From assembly GCF_014648635.1 (NCBI RefSeq), contig NZ_BMRM01000036.1, forward strand, positions 1 through 40,278: DNA of 40,278 bases, read 5' to 3'. This DNA is from Streptomyces cinerochromogenes. GTDB lineage: Bacteria; Actinomycetota; Actinomycetes; Streptomycetales; Streptomycetaceae. The translations under genes and the position numbers were made by a program. Shown in pieces: positions 30,775-39,142 of the stretch (positions are counted from its first letter, which is position 1; the number at the start of each line of letters is the position of its first letter). The notes under the pieces are model-generated. The model was given only the letters and a program-made list of their open reading frames with translations, did not search any database and was not told where the DNA came from.

Positions 30775-31518
30775 ATGGAGCTGCTGCCCAACTCCCGTAC
30801 GGAGCCCGACGGTTCCGCCGTCGTCCGCGTCCTCAGCTACAACATCCGCTCGATGCGGGACGACACCGCCGCCCTGGCCAGAGTGATCACCGCCTGCGCC
30901 CCGGACCTGGTCCTCCTCCAGGAGGCCCCCCGCTTCTTCCGCTGGCGCAAGAAGCTCGCCCGGCTCGCGGCGGCCTCCGGCCAGGTCATCCTCACCGGGG
31001 GCGCCACGGCAGCGGGGCCGGCGATCCTGTGCGGTCTGCGCGCCACCGTCGAGCGCACCGAGGACGTCCTGCTGCCCCTCACCCCGGGCCTCCACCGGCG
31101 CGGCTTCGCCACGGCGGTGGTCCGCTTCGGCGGCGCCCGCCTCGGCGTGCTCAGCTGCCACCTCTCCCTCCGGCAGGACGAGCGCCACGACCAGGGCGGG
31201 ATGCTCCTCGACCGGCTCGCCGGACTCGGCGTGGAGCACGCGGTCGCGGGCGGCGACCTCAACGAACGCCCCGACGGCCGCACCTTCCGCCGGCTCGCCG
31301 AGGACCTCCAGGACTGCCGTACCACCGCACCCTGGGGCGGCGAGTTCACCTCCACCCCCGCCGACCCCCGCCAGCGCATCGACGCGATCTTCGCCACCCA
31401 GGGCATCGAGGTCCTCGGCTGCGGCGTCCCGCTGGACCAGCCGGGGGTGCGCCCGGCAGACCTGAGGGCGGCCACGGACCACCTCCCGGTCCTCGCCGCC
31501 CTCAGGATCCCGGCCTGA
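30775..31518 (+). CDS. Endonuclease/exonuclease/phosphatase (EEP) family hydrolase
   Basis: A 247-aa cytosolic protein with the DNase I-like EEP fold. The motifs appear in order: LSYNIRSMRDD (about residue 20-30, metal-site Asn), LLQEAPR (about 46, catalytic Glu), GLHRRGFATAVV, LSCHLSLR (about 125), GGDLNERPDG (about 160, Asp/Asn pair), IDAIFAT (about 202) and ATDHLPVLA (about 236, terminal Asp-His). These fit a phosphodiesterase acting on nucleic acid, phospholipid or inositol phosphate; the sequence does not tell which. The ATG at 30775 is chosen over upstream in-frame starts because of the -10 spacing and because upstream codons lie in the glkA terminator. Confidence 0.88.
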   Translation: MELLPNSRTEPDGSAVVRVLSYNIRSMRDDTAALARVITACAPDLVLLQEAPRFFRWRKKLARLAAASGQVILTGGATAAGPAILCGLRATVERTEDVLLPLTPGLHRRGFATAVVRFGGARLGVLSCHLSLRQDERHDQGGMLLDRLAGLGVEHAVAGGDLNERPDGRTFRRLAEDLQDCRTTAPWGGEFTSTPADPRQRIDAIFATQGIEVLGCGVPLDQPGVRPADLRAATDHLPVLAALRIPA

Positions 31519-31536
31519 GCCGACCGCGCCGGCCGG

Positions 31537-32253
31537 TCAGACCACCGCTCCGCGTCCGGGGTCGCCGTCGTCCTCCTCGTCGTCCGTCCGCATCCGCGCC
31601 ACCAGCGTCACGAAGCCGCCGAGGAAGCCGCCGATGCCCAGGGTCGTCAGCCACCAGGTCATGTCCCAGCCGAGCAGGACCGCCAGCAGGAGCAGGACGG
31701 GACCGCCGGCCACGCCGAGCCAGGCGAATCTGGCGGTCGTGTCCGCGGCCGGCAGCGGCGGCGGCTCCGGCGGGACGAAGTGGCCCTCGTCGTCCTCGTC
31801 GAAGTCGTCGTCGGACGGCTCGGCCACGCTGTAGTCGCGGGGGCCGACGCCGGGCGCGAAGGAGACCGAGCCGCCCAGCGGCCGGGCGGCGGAGTTCCCC
31901 GTGTCGCCGCCGGGGGCGCTCTCCGTGTCTTTCACCGCGTCCTTCACGGCGTCCTTCGCCGCGTCCCCCACCGGATCCTGCGCCGGATTCGCCGCAGGGT
32001 TCGCCGCGGGGTTCACCACCGGGTTCTTCGCCGTGTTCTTCTCCAGCAGCGCGAGGTCCTCCACCGGCTTGAACGGCCGGGCGCCCGGCGGGTCCGGCGG
32101 CTCCTCGCCGTACCCGGCGACGATGGCCCGCCAGGCGGCGTCCTCGTCGAACGGCACCTCCTGCCTGTCCGGCTCGCGGGCCTCGTGGCCGTCCTGGCCC
32201 TCGCGGTCCTCACGGCCCTCGCGGTCCTCACGGTCGGAGTCGTGCTCAGCCAA
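31537..32253 (-). CDS. Membrane protein with repetitive linker and two C-terminal helices
   Basis: A 238-aa protein of unknown function. A charged N-terminus rich in Asp/Glu/Arg repeats (about 5-35) is followed by DEDAAWRAIVAGYGEEP, a conserved-looking segment. A repeat linker with NPxxNPAANPAANP and AAKDAVKDAVKD units then precedes an acidic stretch (DDDFDEDDEGHF) and two transmembrane helices (about 170-190 and 195-215). The C-terminus is acidic. The start is TTG at 32253, overlapping the alpha/beta hydrolase stop by 8 bp with a purine-rich AAGGAAGGGA upstream, so it is coupled to that gene. The repeats are coded by slippage-prone DNA (31925-32040). Confidence 0.75.
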   Translation of the reverse strand: MAEHDSDREDREGREDREGQDGHEAREPDRQEVPFDEDAAWRAIVAGYGEEPPDPPGARPFKPVEDLALLEKNTAKNPVVNPAANPAANPAQDPVGDAAKDAVKDAVKDTESAPGGDTGNSAARPLGGSVSFAPGVGPRDYSVAEPSDDDFDEDDEGHFVPPEPPPLPAADTTARFAWLGVAGGPVLLLLAVLLGWDMTWWLTTLGIGGFLGGFVTLVARMRTDDEEDDGDPGRGAVV

Positions 32254-33025
32254 CTGCGGCCGTCCCTTCCTTGCCGACGATGGGTGCGAGCCGGCCGATG
32301 AAGGCGAGGCTCTCCTCGAAGACCCGGTCCGCATCCTTGTCCAACGTCGCCACGTGGTAGCTGTGTTCCAGCACGATCTCCGTGACGTCCGTGGACGACA
32401 CCCGGCTCAGCACCCGTGCCGAGTCGGCCGCCGGCACGACGTGGTCCTGGGCGCTGCGCAGCAGCAGCAACGGCTGGGTGACCTGGGGCAGCTCGCCGTC
32501 CAGCCGGCGCAGGAACATCCGCAGCGAGTGCGCCGCGTGCAGCGGCACCCGGTCGTACCCCAGCTCCGCCACGCCCGGCTCGGCGATGTCGCTGGCGATG
32601 CCCTTCGCCGTCCGCACGAGGTGCCGGGCCACCGGAAGGGCGTACGCCGACAGGCCGTGCACCCGGTTCGCCGGGTTGACGACCACCACGCCCGCGACCC
32701 GCCCGCTGTGCCGGGCGGCGAGCCGGAGCGCCAGCGCCCCGCCCATCGACAGGCCCGCGACGAAGACCCGGGAGCAGCGCTCGGTGAGGACGCGCAGTTC
32801 GCGGTCCACCTCCGCGTACCAGTCCTGCCAGGTGGTGAGCTGCATGTCCTCCCAGCGGGTGCCGTGGCCGGGCAGCAGCGGCAGGGACACGGTCAGACCG
32901 CGGGCCGCGTGGTGCTCCGCCCAGGGGCGCAGCGACTGGGGTGAGCCGGTGAAGCCGTGGCAGAGGAGAACCCCCACCTCCCCGCCCTCGTGGCGGTACG
33001 GCTCGGCTCCGGGGAGAACTGGCAT
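32246..33025 (-). CDS. Alpha/beta hydrolase, carboxylesterase/monoacylglycerol lipase-like
   Basis: A 259-aa serine hydrolase. The HG oxyanion motif is in LLCHGFTGSPQ (about 22-32), the nucleophile elbow is GLSMGG (about 93-98), the acid is in SAQDHVVP (about 195) and the His is in EHSYHVATLD (about 226-235). The sequence resembles Est30-type carboxylesterases and bacterial monoacylglycerol lipases, with the cap around MFLRRLDGEL. It is cytosolic with no signal peptide. The neighbouring PlsC-type gene is divergent, so a lipid role is plausible but unproven. The minus-strand ATG at 33025 follows a TACGGT with a 7-nt gap. Confidence 0.9.
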   Translation of the reverse strand: MPVLPGAEPYRHEGGEVGVLLCHGFTGSPQSLRPWAEHHAARGLTVSLPLLPGHGTRWEDMQLTTWQDWYAEVDRELRVLTERCSRVFVAGLSMGGALALRLAARHSGRVAGVVVVNPANRVHGLSAYALPVARHLVRTAKGIASDIAEPGVAELGYDRVPLHAAHSLRMFLRRLDGELPQVTQPLLLLRSAQDHVVPAADSARVLSRVSSTDVTEIVLEHSYHVATLDKDADRVFEESLAFIGRLAPIVGKEGTAAVG

Positions 33026-33032
33026 GTGCTTC

Positions 33033-33038
33033 ACCGTA
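33033..33038 (-). promoter_or_regulatory. -10 element TACGGT (minus strand), predicted leaderless start
   Basis: Read on the minus strand, TACGGT ends 7 nt before the hydrolase ATG (33025). No SD is visible. Confidence 0.48.
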
Positions 33039-33127
33039 CGCGACCGCACCGACACCGACCAGGGTCGTCGGGCCCATTGTCGGCGCTCCGGGTTAAGGTC
33101 TCTCCGACGGAACCAGGAGGCACACGG

Positions 33128-33883
33128 GTGTTGTACGGCACGATGAAGGTCGCCATCGGAGGGCCGCTGAAGGTTGCCTTCAGGCCCTGGGTGGAGGGCC
33201 TGGAGAACATCCCGGCCACGGGCCCGGCCATCCTGGCCAGCAATCACCTGTCCTTCTCGGACTCGTTCTTCCTGCCGGCCGTGCTGGACCGCAAGGTCAC
33301 CTTCATCGCCAAGGCCGAGTACTTCACCACCCCGGGCGTGAAGGGCCGCCTCACCGCGGCCTTCTTCAAGGGCGTCGGCCAGCTCCCGGTGGACCGCTCC
33401 GGGGCGCGCGGCGCCGGTGAGGCGGCGATCCGCAGCGGCATCGAGGTGCTGGAGCGCGGTGAGTTGTTCGGGATCTACCCGGAGGGCACCCGCTCGCCGG
33501 ACGGGCGGCTCTACCGGGGCAAGCCCGGCGGCCTCGCGCGCGTGGCGCTCGCCACCGGCGCGCCGGTCATCCCGGTCGCCATGATCGACACGGAGAAGAT
33601 CCAGCCGCCCGGCAAGGTCGTGCCCAAGCTGATGCGGCCCGGCATCCGCATCGGCAAGCCCATGGACTTCAGCCGCTACCAGGGCATGGAGCACGACCGC
33701 TTCGTGCTGCGCGCCCTGACCGACGAGGTCATGTACGAGATCATGAAGCTGTCCGGCCAGGAGTACGTCGACATGTACGCCACCGCCGCCAAGCGCCAGA
33801 TAGCCGAGGCGGCCAAGGCGGCGAAGGCGGCCAAGGAAGCGGAGAAGGCCGGGAAGGCCGGGACGAAGCAGGACGAGTCGTAG
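33128..33883 (+). CDS. 1-acyl-sn-glycerol-3-phosphate acyltransferase (PlsC family)
   Basis: Transfers an acyl chain to lysophosphatidate in phospholipid synthesis at the inner membrane face. 251 aa. The HX4D catalytic motif is SNHLSFSDS (about residue 41-48), the phosphate-binding Arg/Gly region is FKGVGQLPVDRSG, and motif III is YPEGTRSPDG (about 117-126) followed by PVIPVAMI. The C-terminus ends in Ala/Lys-rich repeats (AAKAAKAAKEAEKAGKAG), probably disordered. GTG at 33128 is chosen because AGGAGG at 33115-33120 has a 7-nt spacing; TTG at 33131 and ATG at 33143 are alternatives. It is divergent from the hydrolase gene. Confidence 0.92.
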   Translation: MLYGTMKVAIGGPLKVAFRPWVEGLENIPATGPAILASNHLSFSDSFFLPAVLDRKVTFIAKAEYFTTPGVKGRLTAAFFKGVGQLPVDRSGARGAGEAAIRSGIEVLERGELFGIYPEGTRSPDGRLYRGKPGGLARVALATGAPVIPVAMIDTEKIQPPGKVVPKLMRPGIRIGKPMDFSRYQGMEHDRFVLRALTDEVMYEIMKLSGQEYVDMYATAAKRQIAEAAKAAKAAKEAEKAGKAGTKQDES

Positions 33884-33920
33884 ACCGGGGGACACGGGGA
33901 GCCGGGGGGGACCGGGGGAG

Positions 33921-35204
33921 ATGCCCGAGCGCGAGCGTGAGGCGGCCGTAGGGCGCGCCGGTGGCGGACGAACCGCCGAGCGGGGCGTCATGAGGATGTC
34001 GGTCGAGCTGCCGCTGTGGCGCGCGCTCGCCGGATACCGCGTCCTGACCATGCTGTACGCCATCGGCCTGTGCGCCACCGCGTACGACCACTTCGTGCGG
34101 CCCTGGGTCGCCGTCGGCTACTACGCCGTCCTGGCCGTGTGGACCCTCGCCACCCTGCCCAAGGTGACGAGCGCGGCCGGCTGCACCCGGCGGTTCCTGG
34201 CCGCCGACCTGACCGTCGCCCTCGTCGGCATCCTCCTCACCCCCGTCGCCGACAGCCACGAGCGGATCGCGGGCGGCGGTCCCACGCTGCCGTCGATATG
34301 GACGGCCGGCGCGGTGCTGGCCTTCGCCATCAAGGGCGGCTGGCGCTGGGCGGCCGTCGCCTCCACGGCCGTCGCCGCCGTCAACCTGGTCGAGCGCGGC
34401 CACCCCGCCCGGGACACCGTGCACAACGTCATCCTCGTCTGGGTCGCCTCCATCGCCATCGGCTACGTCGTGGAGGTGGCCCGCGCCTCCGAGCGCACCC
34501 TCGCCCGCGCACTGGAGATCGAGGCCGCGACCCGGGAGCGGGAGCGGCTGGCCCGGGACATCCACGACGGCGTGCTGCAGGTGCTGGCCATGGTCAAGCG
34601 CCGGGGCGCGGCCCTCGGCGGCGAGGCGGCCGAGCTGGGCCGGCTGGCCGGGGAGCAGGAGGTGGCCCTGCGCACGCTGGTGTCGGGCGGCCTGGTGCCC
34701 GTGTCCCGGCTCCCGCAAGGCCCCTCCGCCGGAGCCGTCGTACGCGCCGCCGAGGAGCCGGACGAGGACGCACCGGCCGGACCGGTCGACCTGCGCTCCC
34801 TGCTCGCCGGCTACGCACGTGCCCACGTCAGCCTCGCCGAGCCCGGCGCCCCGGTGCTGCTGCCGCCCGCCGCGGCCCGCGAGGTGGCCGCCGCGGTCGG
34901 CGCCGCCCTGGACAACGTGCGCCGGCACGTCGGGGAGGACGCGCGGGCCTGGATCCTGGTCGAGGACGAACCGGACGAGATCGTCGTCACCGTCCGGGAC
35001 GACGGCCCCGGCATCCCCGAGGGACGGCTCGCGCAGGCCGAGGGGGAGGGGCGGCTCGGGGTGGCCCTGTCGATCCGGGGCCGGCTGCGCGACCTCGGCG
35101 GCAGCGCCGAGATCGTCTCCGTCCCCGGGCAGGGCACGGAAGTCGAACTGAAGGTACCGAAGGGCGCCGCGCGGGCGCGGGGGAAGAAGGCGGAGCAGCG
35201 ATGA
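33921..35204 (+). CDS. macS: Sensor histidine kinase MacS
   Basis: Membrane sensor kinase, 427 aa from ATG 33921. Four to five transmembrane helices fill about residues 35-180 (DUF5931-like sensor region), followed by a HisKA_3 dimerisation helix with H215 in LARDIHDGVLQVL and an HATPase_c domain (about 300-415) with N-box LDNVRRH, DDGPGIPEG and a GTEVEL end. It passes phosphate to the response regulator encoded next, which it overlaps by 4 bp (ATGA). Order and sequence match MacS (SCO2121), which with MacR controls morphogenesis, actinorhodin and membrane-protein genes in S. coelicolor (recalled). ATG 33990 or 33996 are possible later starts. The signal is unknown. Confidence 0.88.
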   Translation: MPEREREAAVGRAGGGRTAERGVMRMSVELPLWRALAGYRVLTMLYAIGLCATAYDHFVRPWVAVGYYAVLAVWTLATLPKVTSAAGCTRRFLAADLTVALVGILLTPVADSHERIAGGGPTLPSIWTAGAVLAFAIKGGWRWAAVASTAVAAVNLVERGHPARDTVHNVILVWVASIAIGYVVEVARASERTLARALEIEAATRERERLARDIHDGVLQVLAMVKRRGAALGGEAAELGRLAGEQEVALRTLVSGGLVPVSRLPQGPSAGAVVRAAEEPDEDAPAGPVDLRSLLAGYARAHVSLAEPGAPVLLPPAAAREVAAAVGAALDNVRRHVGEDARAWILVEDEPDEIVVTVRDDGPGIPEGRLAQAEGEGRLGVALSIRGRLRDLGGSAEIVSVPGQGTEVELKVPKGAARARGKKAEQR

Positions 35205-35878
35205 CGCAGCAGCAGGACCCGATCAAGGTCATGGTGGTGGACGACCACCCCATGTGGCGGGACGCGGTCGCCCGCGACCTGGCCGAGTCCGGCTTCGAGG
35301 TGGTCGCCACCGCCGGCGACGGCGAGCAGGCGGTCCGCCGCGCCAAGGCCGCCGCCCCCGACGTCCTCGTGCTGGACCTCAACCTGCCCGCCAAGCCCGG
35401 CGTCCAGGTGTGCAAGGAACTCGTGGGCCACAACCCGGCGTTGCGGGTCCTCGTCCTGTCGGCGAGCGGCGAGCACGCGGACGTGCTGGAGGCCGTGAAG
35501 TCCGGTGCGACCGGCTATCTGCTGAAGTCGGCCTCCACCGAGGAACTGCTGGACGCGGTGCGCCGCACCGCCGTCGGCGACCCGGTGTTCACGCCGGGCC
35601 TCGCCGGGCTGGTCCTCGGCGAGTACCGCCGGCTGGCCGCCGAGCCCGTGTCCGCCCCGGACGCCGAGGAGCCCGGCGCGCCCCGGCTGACGGACCGGGA
35701 GACGGAGGTGCTGCGGCTGGTGGCGAAGGGCCTGAGCTACAAGCAGATCGCCGAACGCCTCGTCATCTCCCACCGCACGGTGCAGAACCACGTGCAGAAC
35801 ACCCTCGGCAAGCTCCAGTTGCACAACAGGGTGGAGCTGGTCCGGTACGCGATAGAACGCGGACTCGACGACGAGTAG
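35201..35878 (+). CDS. macR: NarL/LuxR-type response regulator MacR
   Basis: DNA-binding response regulator, 225 aa. The receiver domain (about 8-125) has the full set D14-D15, phosphoacceptor D59 (LVLDLNLP), S87 and K109 (LLKSAS). A LuxR/GerE helix-turn-helix (about 158-220) has LTDRETEVLRLVAKGLSYKQIAERL and SHRTVQNHVQNTLGKLQ. It starts with ATG overlapping the macS stop. MacR is reported to bind a TGAGTAC-N2-GTACTCA palindrome; I did not see that palindrome in this window, so direct autoregulation is not supported here. About 110 bp separate it from pfkA. Confidence 0.92.
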   Translation: MTQQQDPIKVMVVDDHPMWRDAVARDLAESGFEVVATAGDGEQAVRRAKAAAPDVLVLDLNLPAKPGVQVCKELVGHNPALRVLVLSASGEHADVLEAVKSGATGYLLKSASTEELLDAVRRTAVGDPVFTPGLAGLVLGEYRRLAAEPVSAPDAEEPGAPRLTDRETEVLRLVAKGLSYKQIAERLVISHRTVQNHVQNTLGKLQLHNRVELVRYAIERGLDDE

Positions 35879-35989
35879 GCCGGTTTCCGGCGCCACGCAC
35901 CGAAATCACCCTTCCGCCCTATCCCGGTGTGACCTGAATCACCATTAGCGTGACCGGTCGTCAGGCAAGCGCGGTGAAGGGACATTTCC

Positions 35990-37018
35990 ATGCGGGTCGG
36001 AGTACTGACCGGAGGCGGCGACTGCCCCGGGCTCAACGCCGTCATCCGGGGCGTCGTCCGCAAGGGCGTGCAGGAGTACGGCTATGACTTCGTCGGCTTC
36101 AAGGACGGCTGGCGCGGCCCCCTCGAAGGCGACGCCATCCGCCTCGACATCCCCGCGGTACGCGGCATCCTGCCCCGCGGCGGCACCATCCTCGGCTCCT
36201 CGCGCACCAACCCCCTGAAGGTGCAGGACGGCATCCGGCGCATCAAGGACAACCTGGCCAAGCAGGAGATCCAGGCCCTGATCGCGATCGGCGGCGAGGA
36301 CACCCTCGGCGTCGCGGCCCGCCTGTCCGGCGAGTACGGCGTGCCCTGCGTCGGCGTGCCGAAGACCATCGACAACGACCTGTCCGCCACCGACTACACC
36401 TTCGGCTTCGACACCGCCGTCAACATCGCCACCGAGGCCATCGACCGGCTGCACACCACCGCCGAGTCCCACATGCGGGTCCTGGTGGTGGAGGTGATGG
36501 GCCGGCACGCCGGCTGGATCGCCCTGCACTCGGGCCTGGCCGGCGGCGCCAACGTCATCCTCATCCCCGAGCAGCGCTTCGACGTCGACCAGGTCTGCGA
36601 CTGGGTGACCTCCCGCTTCCGGGCGTCGTACGCCCCGATCGTGGTCGTCGCCGAGGGCGCCATGCCGAAGGACGGCGACATGGTGCTGAAGGACCAGTCG
36701 CTGGACTCCTTCGGGCACGTCCGGCTCTCCGGGGTCGGCGAGTGGCTCGCCAAGGAGATCGAGAAGCGCACCGGCAAGGAGGCCCGCACCACGGTCCTCG
36801 GACACGTGCAGCGCGGCGGCACCCCCAGCGCCTTCGACCGCTGGCTCGCCACCCGCTTCGGCCTCCACGCCATCGACTGCGTCCGCGAGGGCGACTTCGG
36901 GAAGATGGTCGCCCTGCGCGGCACCGACATCGTCCGCGTCCCCCTCGCCGACGCCACCGCCAGACTGAAGACGGTCGACCCGAAGCTCTACGAGGAGGTG
37001 GGCGTGTTCTTCGGCTGA
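35990..37018 (+). CDS. pfkA: 6-phosphofructokinase with PPi-type active-site residues
   Basis: Phosphorylates fructose-6-phosphate at C1 (glycolysis). 342 aa, the usual bacterial length. Motifs: GVLTGGGDCPGLNAVIRG (phosphate loop, 5-22), GGEDT (101-105), PKTIDND (124-130) with catalytic D128, and EVMGRHAGWIA (substrate contacts). ATP enzymes of the E. coli type have Gly at position 104 and Gly before TIDND; here they are Asp104 and Lys125, the pair associated with pyrophosphate-dependent enzymes. Donor choice therefore needs care. It corresponds to one of three PFK genes in S. coelicolor (SCO2119-like). AAGGGA at 35977-35982 serves the ATG; a -10-like TAGCGT lies at 35946-35951. Confidence 0.93.
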   Translation: MRVGVLTGGGDCPGLNAVIRGVVRKGVQEYGYDFVGFKDGWRGPLEGDAIRLDIPAVRGILPRGGTILGSSRTNPLKVQDGIRRIKDNLAKQEIQALIAIGGEDTLGVAARLSGEYGVPCVGVPKTIDNDLSATDYTFGFDTAVNIATEAIDRLHTTAESHMRVLVVEVMGRHAGWIALHSGLAGGANVILIPEQRFDVDQVCDWVTSRFRASYAPIVVVAEGAMPKDGDMVLKDQSLDSFGHVRLSGVGEWLAKEIEKRTGKEARTTVLGHVQRGGTPSAFDRWLATRFGLHAIDCVREGDFGKMVALRGTDIVRVPLADATARLKTVDPKLYEEVGVFFG

Positions 37019-37022
37019 CGGC

Positions 37023-37036
37023 AGCCCCGCAGGGCT
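37023..37036. terminator. Small hairpin between convergent pfkA and trpEG
   Basis: A 5-bp stem (AGCCC/GGGCT) fills the 16-bp gap and runs into the trpEG stop codon. Weak; listed because it is the only candidate terminator there. Confidence 0.3.
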
Positions 37037-38906
37037 ACACGGTCGTGCGGCGCACCTGGCCGACCAGGTCCCGCACGACCGCCGCCCCGTTCAGGGTGAG
37101 GACCGACTCCGGATGGAACTGCACCCCCGCGAACCCCGGACCCCGCAGGGCGTGCACCTCGCCGTTCTCCGCCCGGCTCACCTCCACCCCGTGCGCCGCC
37201 AGCTCACGGGCCGCCTCCTCGTCGCAGCGCGCGACGAAGCTGTTGTAGAAGCCGACCGTCTCCGGCCGCCCGAACAGGTCGATCTCCGTCTGCGCCCCCT
37301 GGTACGGCACCTGCTTCCGCACGATCTCCAGCCCCAGCTCCGCCGCGACCAGCTCGTGCCCCAGGCAGACGCCGAGCACCCCGTGCCGGTGGCCCCGGAT
37401 CAGCTCGGCGGCCAGGCCCCGCAGGAACCGCATCTTGGGGTCGCCCAGGTCGCGGGGGTCACCGGGGCCGGGTCCGAGCACCACCGTGCCCTCGTGCGCG
37501 AGCACCGCCTCCCGCAGCCCCGGCTCGTCGTACCGCCGGACGTCCACGTCCAGCCCGCTCGACCGCAGCACGTGCGCCAGCATCGCGGTGAAGGTGTCCT
37601 CGCCGTCCACGATCAGCGCGCGCCCGTCCAGTTCCCCCGTCCGCTCCTGCATCCGCAGCCAGAACGGCGCCAGCGACGAGCGGCGCCCGTCCAGGGCCGC
37701 CCGCACCCGCGGATCGTCGGCCAGCCGGGGCCGCACCGACTCCGCGGCCGGCCGTCCCGGACGCACCCCGAGAGCCGCCAGCACCCCCGCCGCCTTCGCG
37801 TGCGTCTCCGCGACCTCGCCCGCCGGGTCCGAGCCGCGCACCAGCGTCGCCCCGACGGGCACGCGCAGCCGCCCGTCGGCGGAGATGTCGGCGGTACGGA
37901 TCAGGATGGGGGAGTCCAGGGTCTGCGCGCCCCCCAAGTCCCGCCCCAGCAGCGCGAGCGCACCGGCGTAGTACCCGCGCCCGACGCCGTCCGGCCCGAG
38001 GGGCTCGTACCGCTCGATCACCCGGCACGCGTTCTGCACCGGCGACCCGGTCACCGTGGCCGCGAACATCGTCTCGCGCAGCACCTCCCGCACATCCAGG
38101 GAGGACCTCCCGCGCAGCTCGTACTCGGTGTGCGCGAGGTGCGCCATCTCCTTCAGCCGCGGCCCGACGACGACCCCGCCCATGTCGCCGACGGTGCACA
38201 TCATCTTCAGCTCCTCGTCGACGACCATCGACAGTTCCTCGATCTCCTTGCCGTCGGCGAGGAAGCCGAGCAGATGCTCGGGGGTCGGTCCCTCGGCGGG
38301 ATAGCGGTACGTCCCGCTGATCGGGTTCATGACGACCGTGCCGCCGGACATCCGGACGTGCACCTCCGGACTCGCCCCCACCAGCGTCCGGTCGCCGGTG
38401 TGCACCACGAACGTCCAGTACGCGCCCCGCTCGCCCGCCAGCAGCCGCCGGAACAGCGCCAGCGCGTCCGCGCGGCCGAAGCCGGGGAGCGCGCCCTCGT
38501 ACGTCCGCCGGATCACGAAGTTCGCGCCCTCCCCCCGGCCGATCTCCTCGCGCAGCACCCGCCCGACGATCTCGCCGTACTCCTCGTCCCCGACGTCGAA
38601 GCCCCCGCCCTCCACCCGTACCTCGTGCGCGGGGAGCTGTGCCAGCGCCTCGGCGAGCGGGATCTCGTACGACTCCTCGGGGGTCAGCACCAGCAGCGGG
38701 GTGCCGTCGTCGCGGACGTCGAAGCCGCGCTCGCGGATCTGCCGGAACGGGACGAGCGCGAGCCCCTCGTCGGGCAGGTCGGCGAGCCGGTCCCGGCTGG
38801 TCACCGGGCCGAGCAGCACCTCCACCAGGTTCTCGTCGCGGCCCGGGGTGCGGCGGCGGAGCAGGGCGAAGGGGCGGGGGTCGTGCAGCAGCTGGGCCAG
38901 ATCCAT
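37035..38906 (-). CDS. trpE: Fused anthranilate synthase (TrpE-TrpG)
   Basis: Converts chorismate + Gln to anthranilate, the first Trp-specific step. 623 aa, TrpE part about 1-420 and class I glutamine amidotransferase about 430-623. The chorismate-binding domain shows ISGTYRYP, MVVDEELKMM, AHTEYELRG, ATVTGSPVQNACRVIERYE and RTADISADG. The TrpG part has the nucleophile Cys in GVCLGHELVA and the HxE pair in FHPES. Size and fusion fit the TrpEG/PhzE class; the Trp attenuator upstream argues for Trp synthesis and not phenazine. The ATG at 38906 follows AGAGGA at 5 nt. It is convergent with pfkA and divergent from aroH, which supplies the pathway. From memory, S. venezuelae has a similar attenuated gene. 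Confidence 0.93.
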   Translation of the reverse strand: MDLAQLLHDPRPFALLRRRTPGRDENLVEVLLGPVTSRDRLADLPDEGLALVPFRQIRERGFDVRDDGTPLLVLTPEESYEIPLAEALAQLPAHEVRVEGGGFDVGDEEYGEIVGRVLREEIGRGEGANFVIRRTYEGALPGFGRADALALFRRLLAGERGAYWTFVVHTGDRTLVGASPEVHVRMSGGTVVMNPISGTYRYPAEGPTPEHLLGFLADGKEIEELSMVVDEELKMMCTVGDMGGVVVGPRLKEMAHLAHTEYELRGRSSLDVREVLRETMFAATVTGSPVQNACRVIERYEPLGPDGVGRGYYAGALALLGRDLGGAQTLDSPILIRTADISADGRLRVPVGATLVRGSDPAGEVAETHAKAAGVLAALGVRPGRPAAESVRPRLADDPRVRAALDGRRSSLAPFWLRMQERTGELDGRALIVDGEDTFTAMLAHVLRSSGLDVDVRRYDEPGLREAVLAHEGTVVLGPGPGDPRDLGDPKMRFLRGLAAELIRGHRHGVLGVCLGHELVAAELGLEIVRKQVPYQGAQTEIDLFGRPETVGFYNSFVARCDEEAARELAAHGVEVSRAENGEVHALRGPGFAGVQFHPESVLTLNGAAVVRDLVGQVRRTTV

Positions 38907-38973
38907 GGTTCCTCTTCCGTCGGTGTGGTCGGCCGATGCGGCCGACTGCGGTGAGGAACGACCCCGGACACGC

Positions 38974-39000
38974 CGAAGGCCGCCCCTCGGGCGGCCTTCG
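38974..39000 (-). terminator. Trp attenuator terminator hairpin
   Basis: A perfect 12-bp stem (38974-38985 with 38989-39000) with a 3-nt loop lies between the trp leader peptide and trpEG. On the minus strand, the leader codons for PAAR contain GGCGGCC (39028-39034), which can pair with GGCCGCC in the terminator's first arm (38990-38996), forming an antiterminator. The U-tract is poor (GCGUGU). Confidence 0.8.
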
Positions 39001-39021
39001 CGAAGTCTGTCGTACGCGCGA

Positions 39022-39078
39022 TCAGCGGGCCGCCGGAGAAGCGGTCCACCACCAGTTCTGGATCGACAGCGCGCACAT
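39022..39078 (-). CDS. trpL: trp leader peptide (three consecutive Trp codons)
   Basis: An 18-codon ORF, MCALSIQNWWWTASPAAR, with Trp codons 9-11 in a row, ends in TGA at 39024-39022. Ribosome stalling at the Trp codons when charged tRNA-Trp is scarce would free the antiterminator and allow trpEG expression. It is too short for ordinary gene finding. A -10 TAGGGT lies 7 nt before its ATG, so the leader mRNA itself is probably leaderless. Confidence 0.9.
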   Translation of the reverse strand: MCALSIQNWWWTASPAAR

Positions 39079-39085
39079 GCGAGGA

Positions 39086-39091
39086 ACCCTA
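39086..39091 (-). promoter_or_regulatory. -10 element TAGGGT of the trpL-trpEG transcript
   Basis: On the minus strand TAGGGT ends 7 nt before the leader peptide ATG (39078). No SD precedes the leader peptide. Confidence 0.6.
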
Positions 39092-39142
39092 CCGCACCCA
39101 CCGGATCGTCCGCGGGGTGATCGCGCCGTCTCACTCTTCGAG

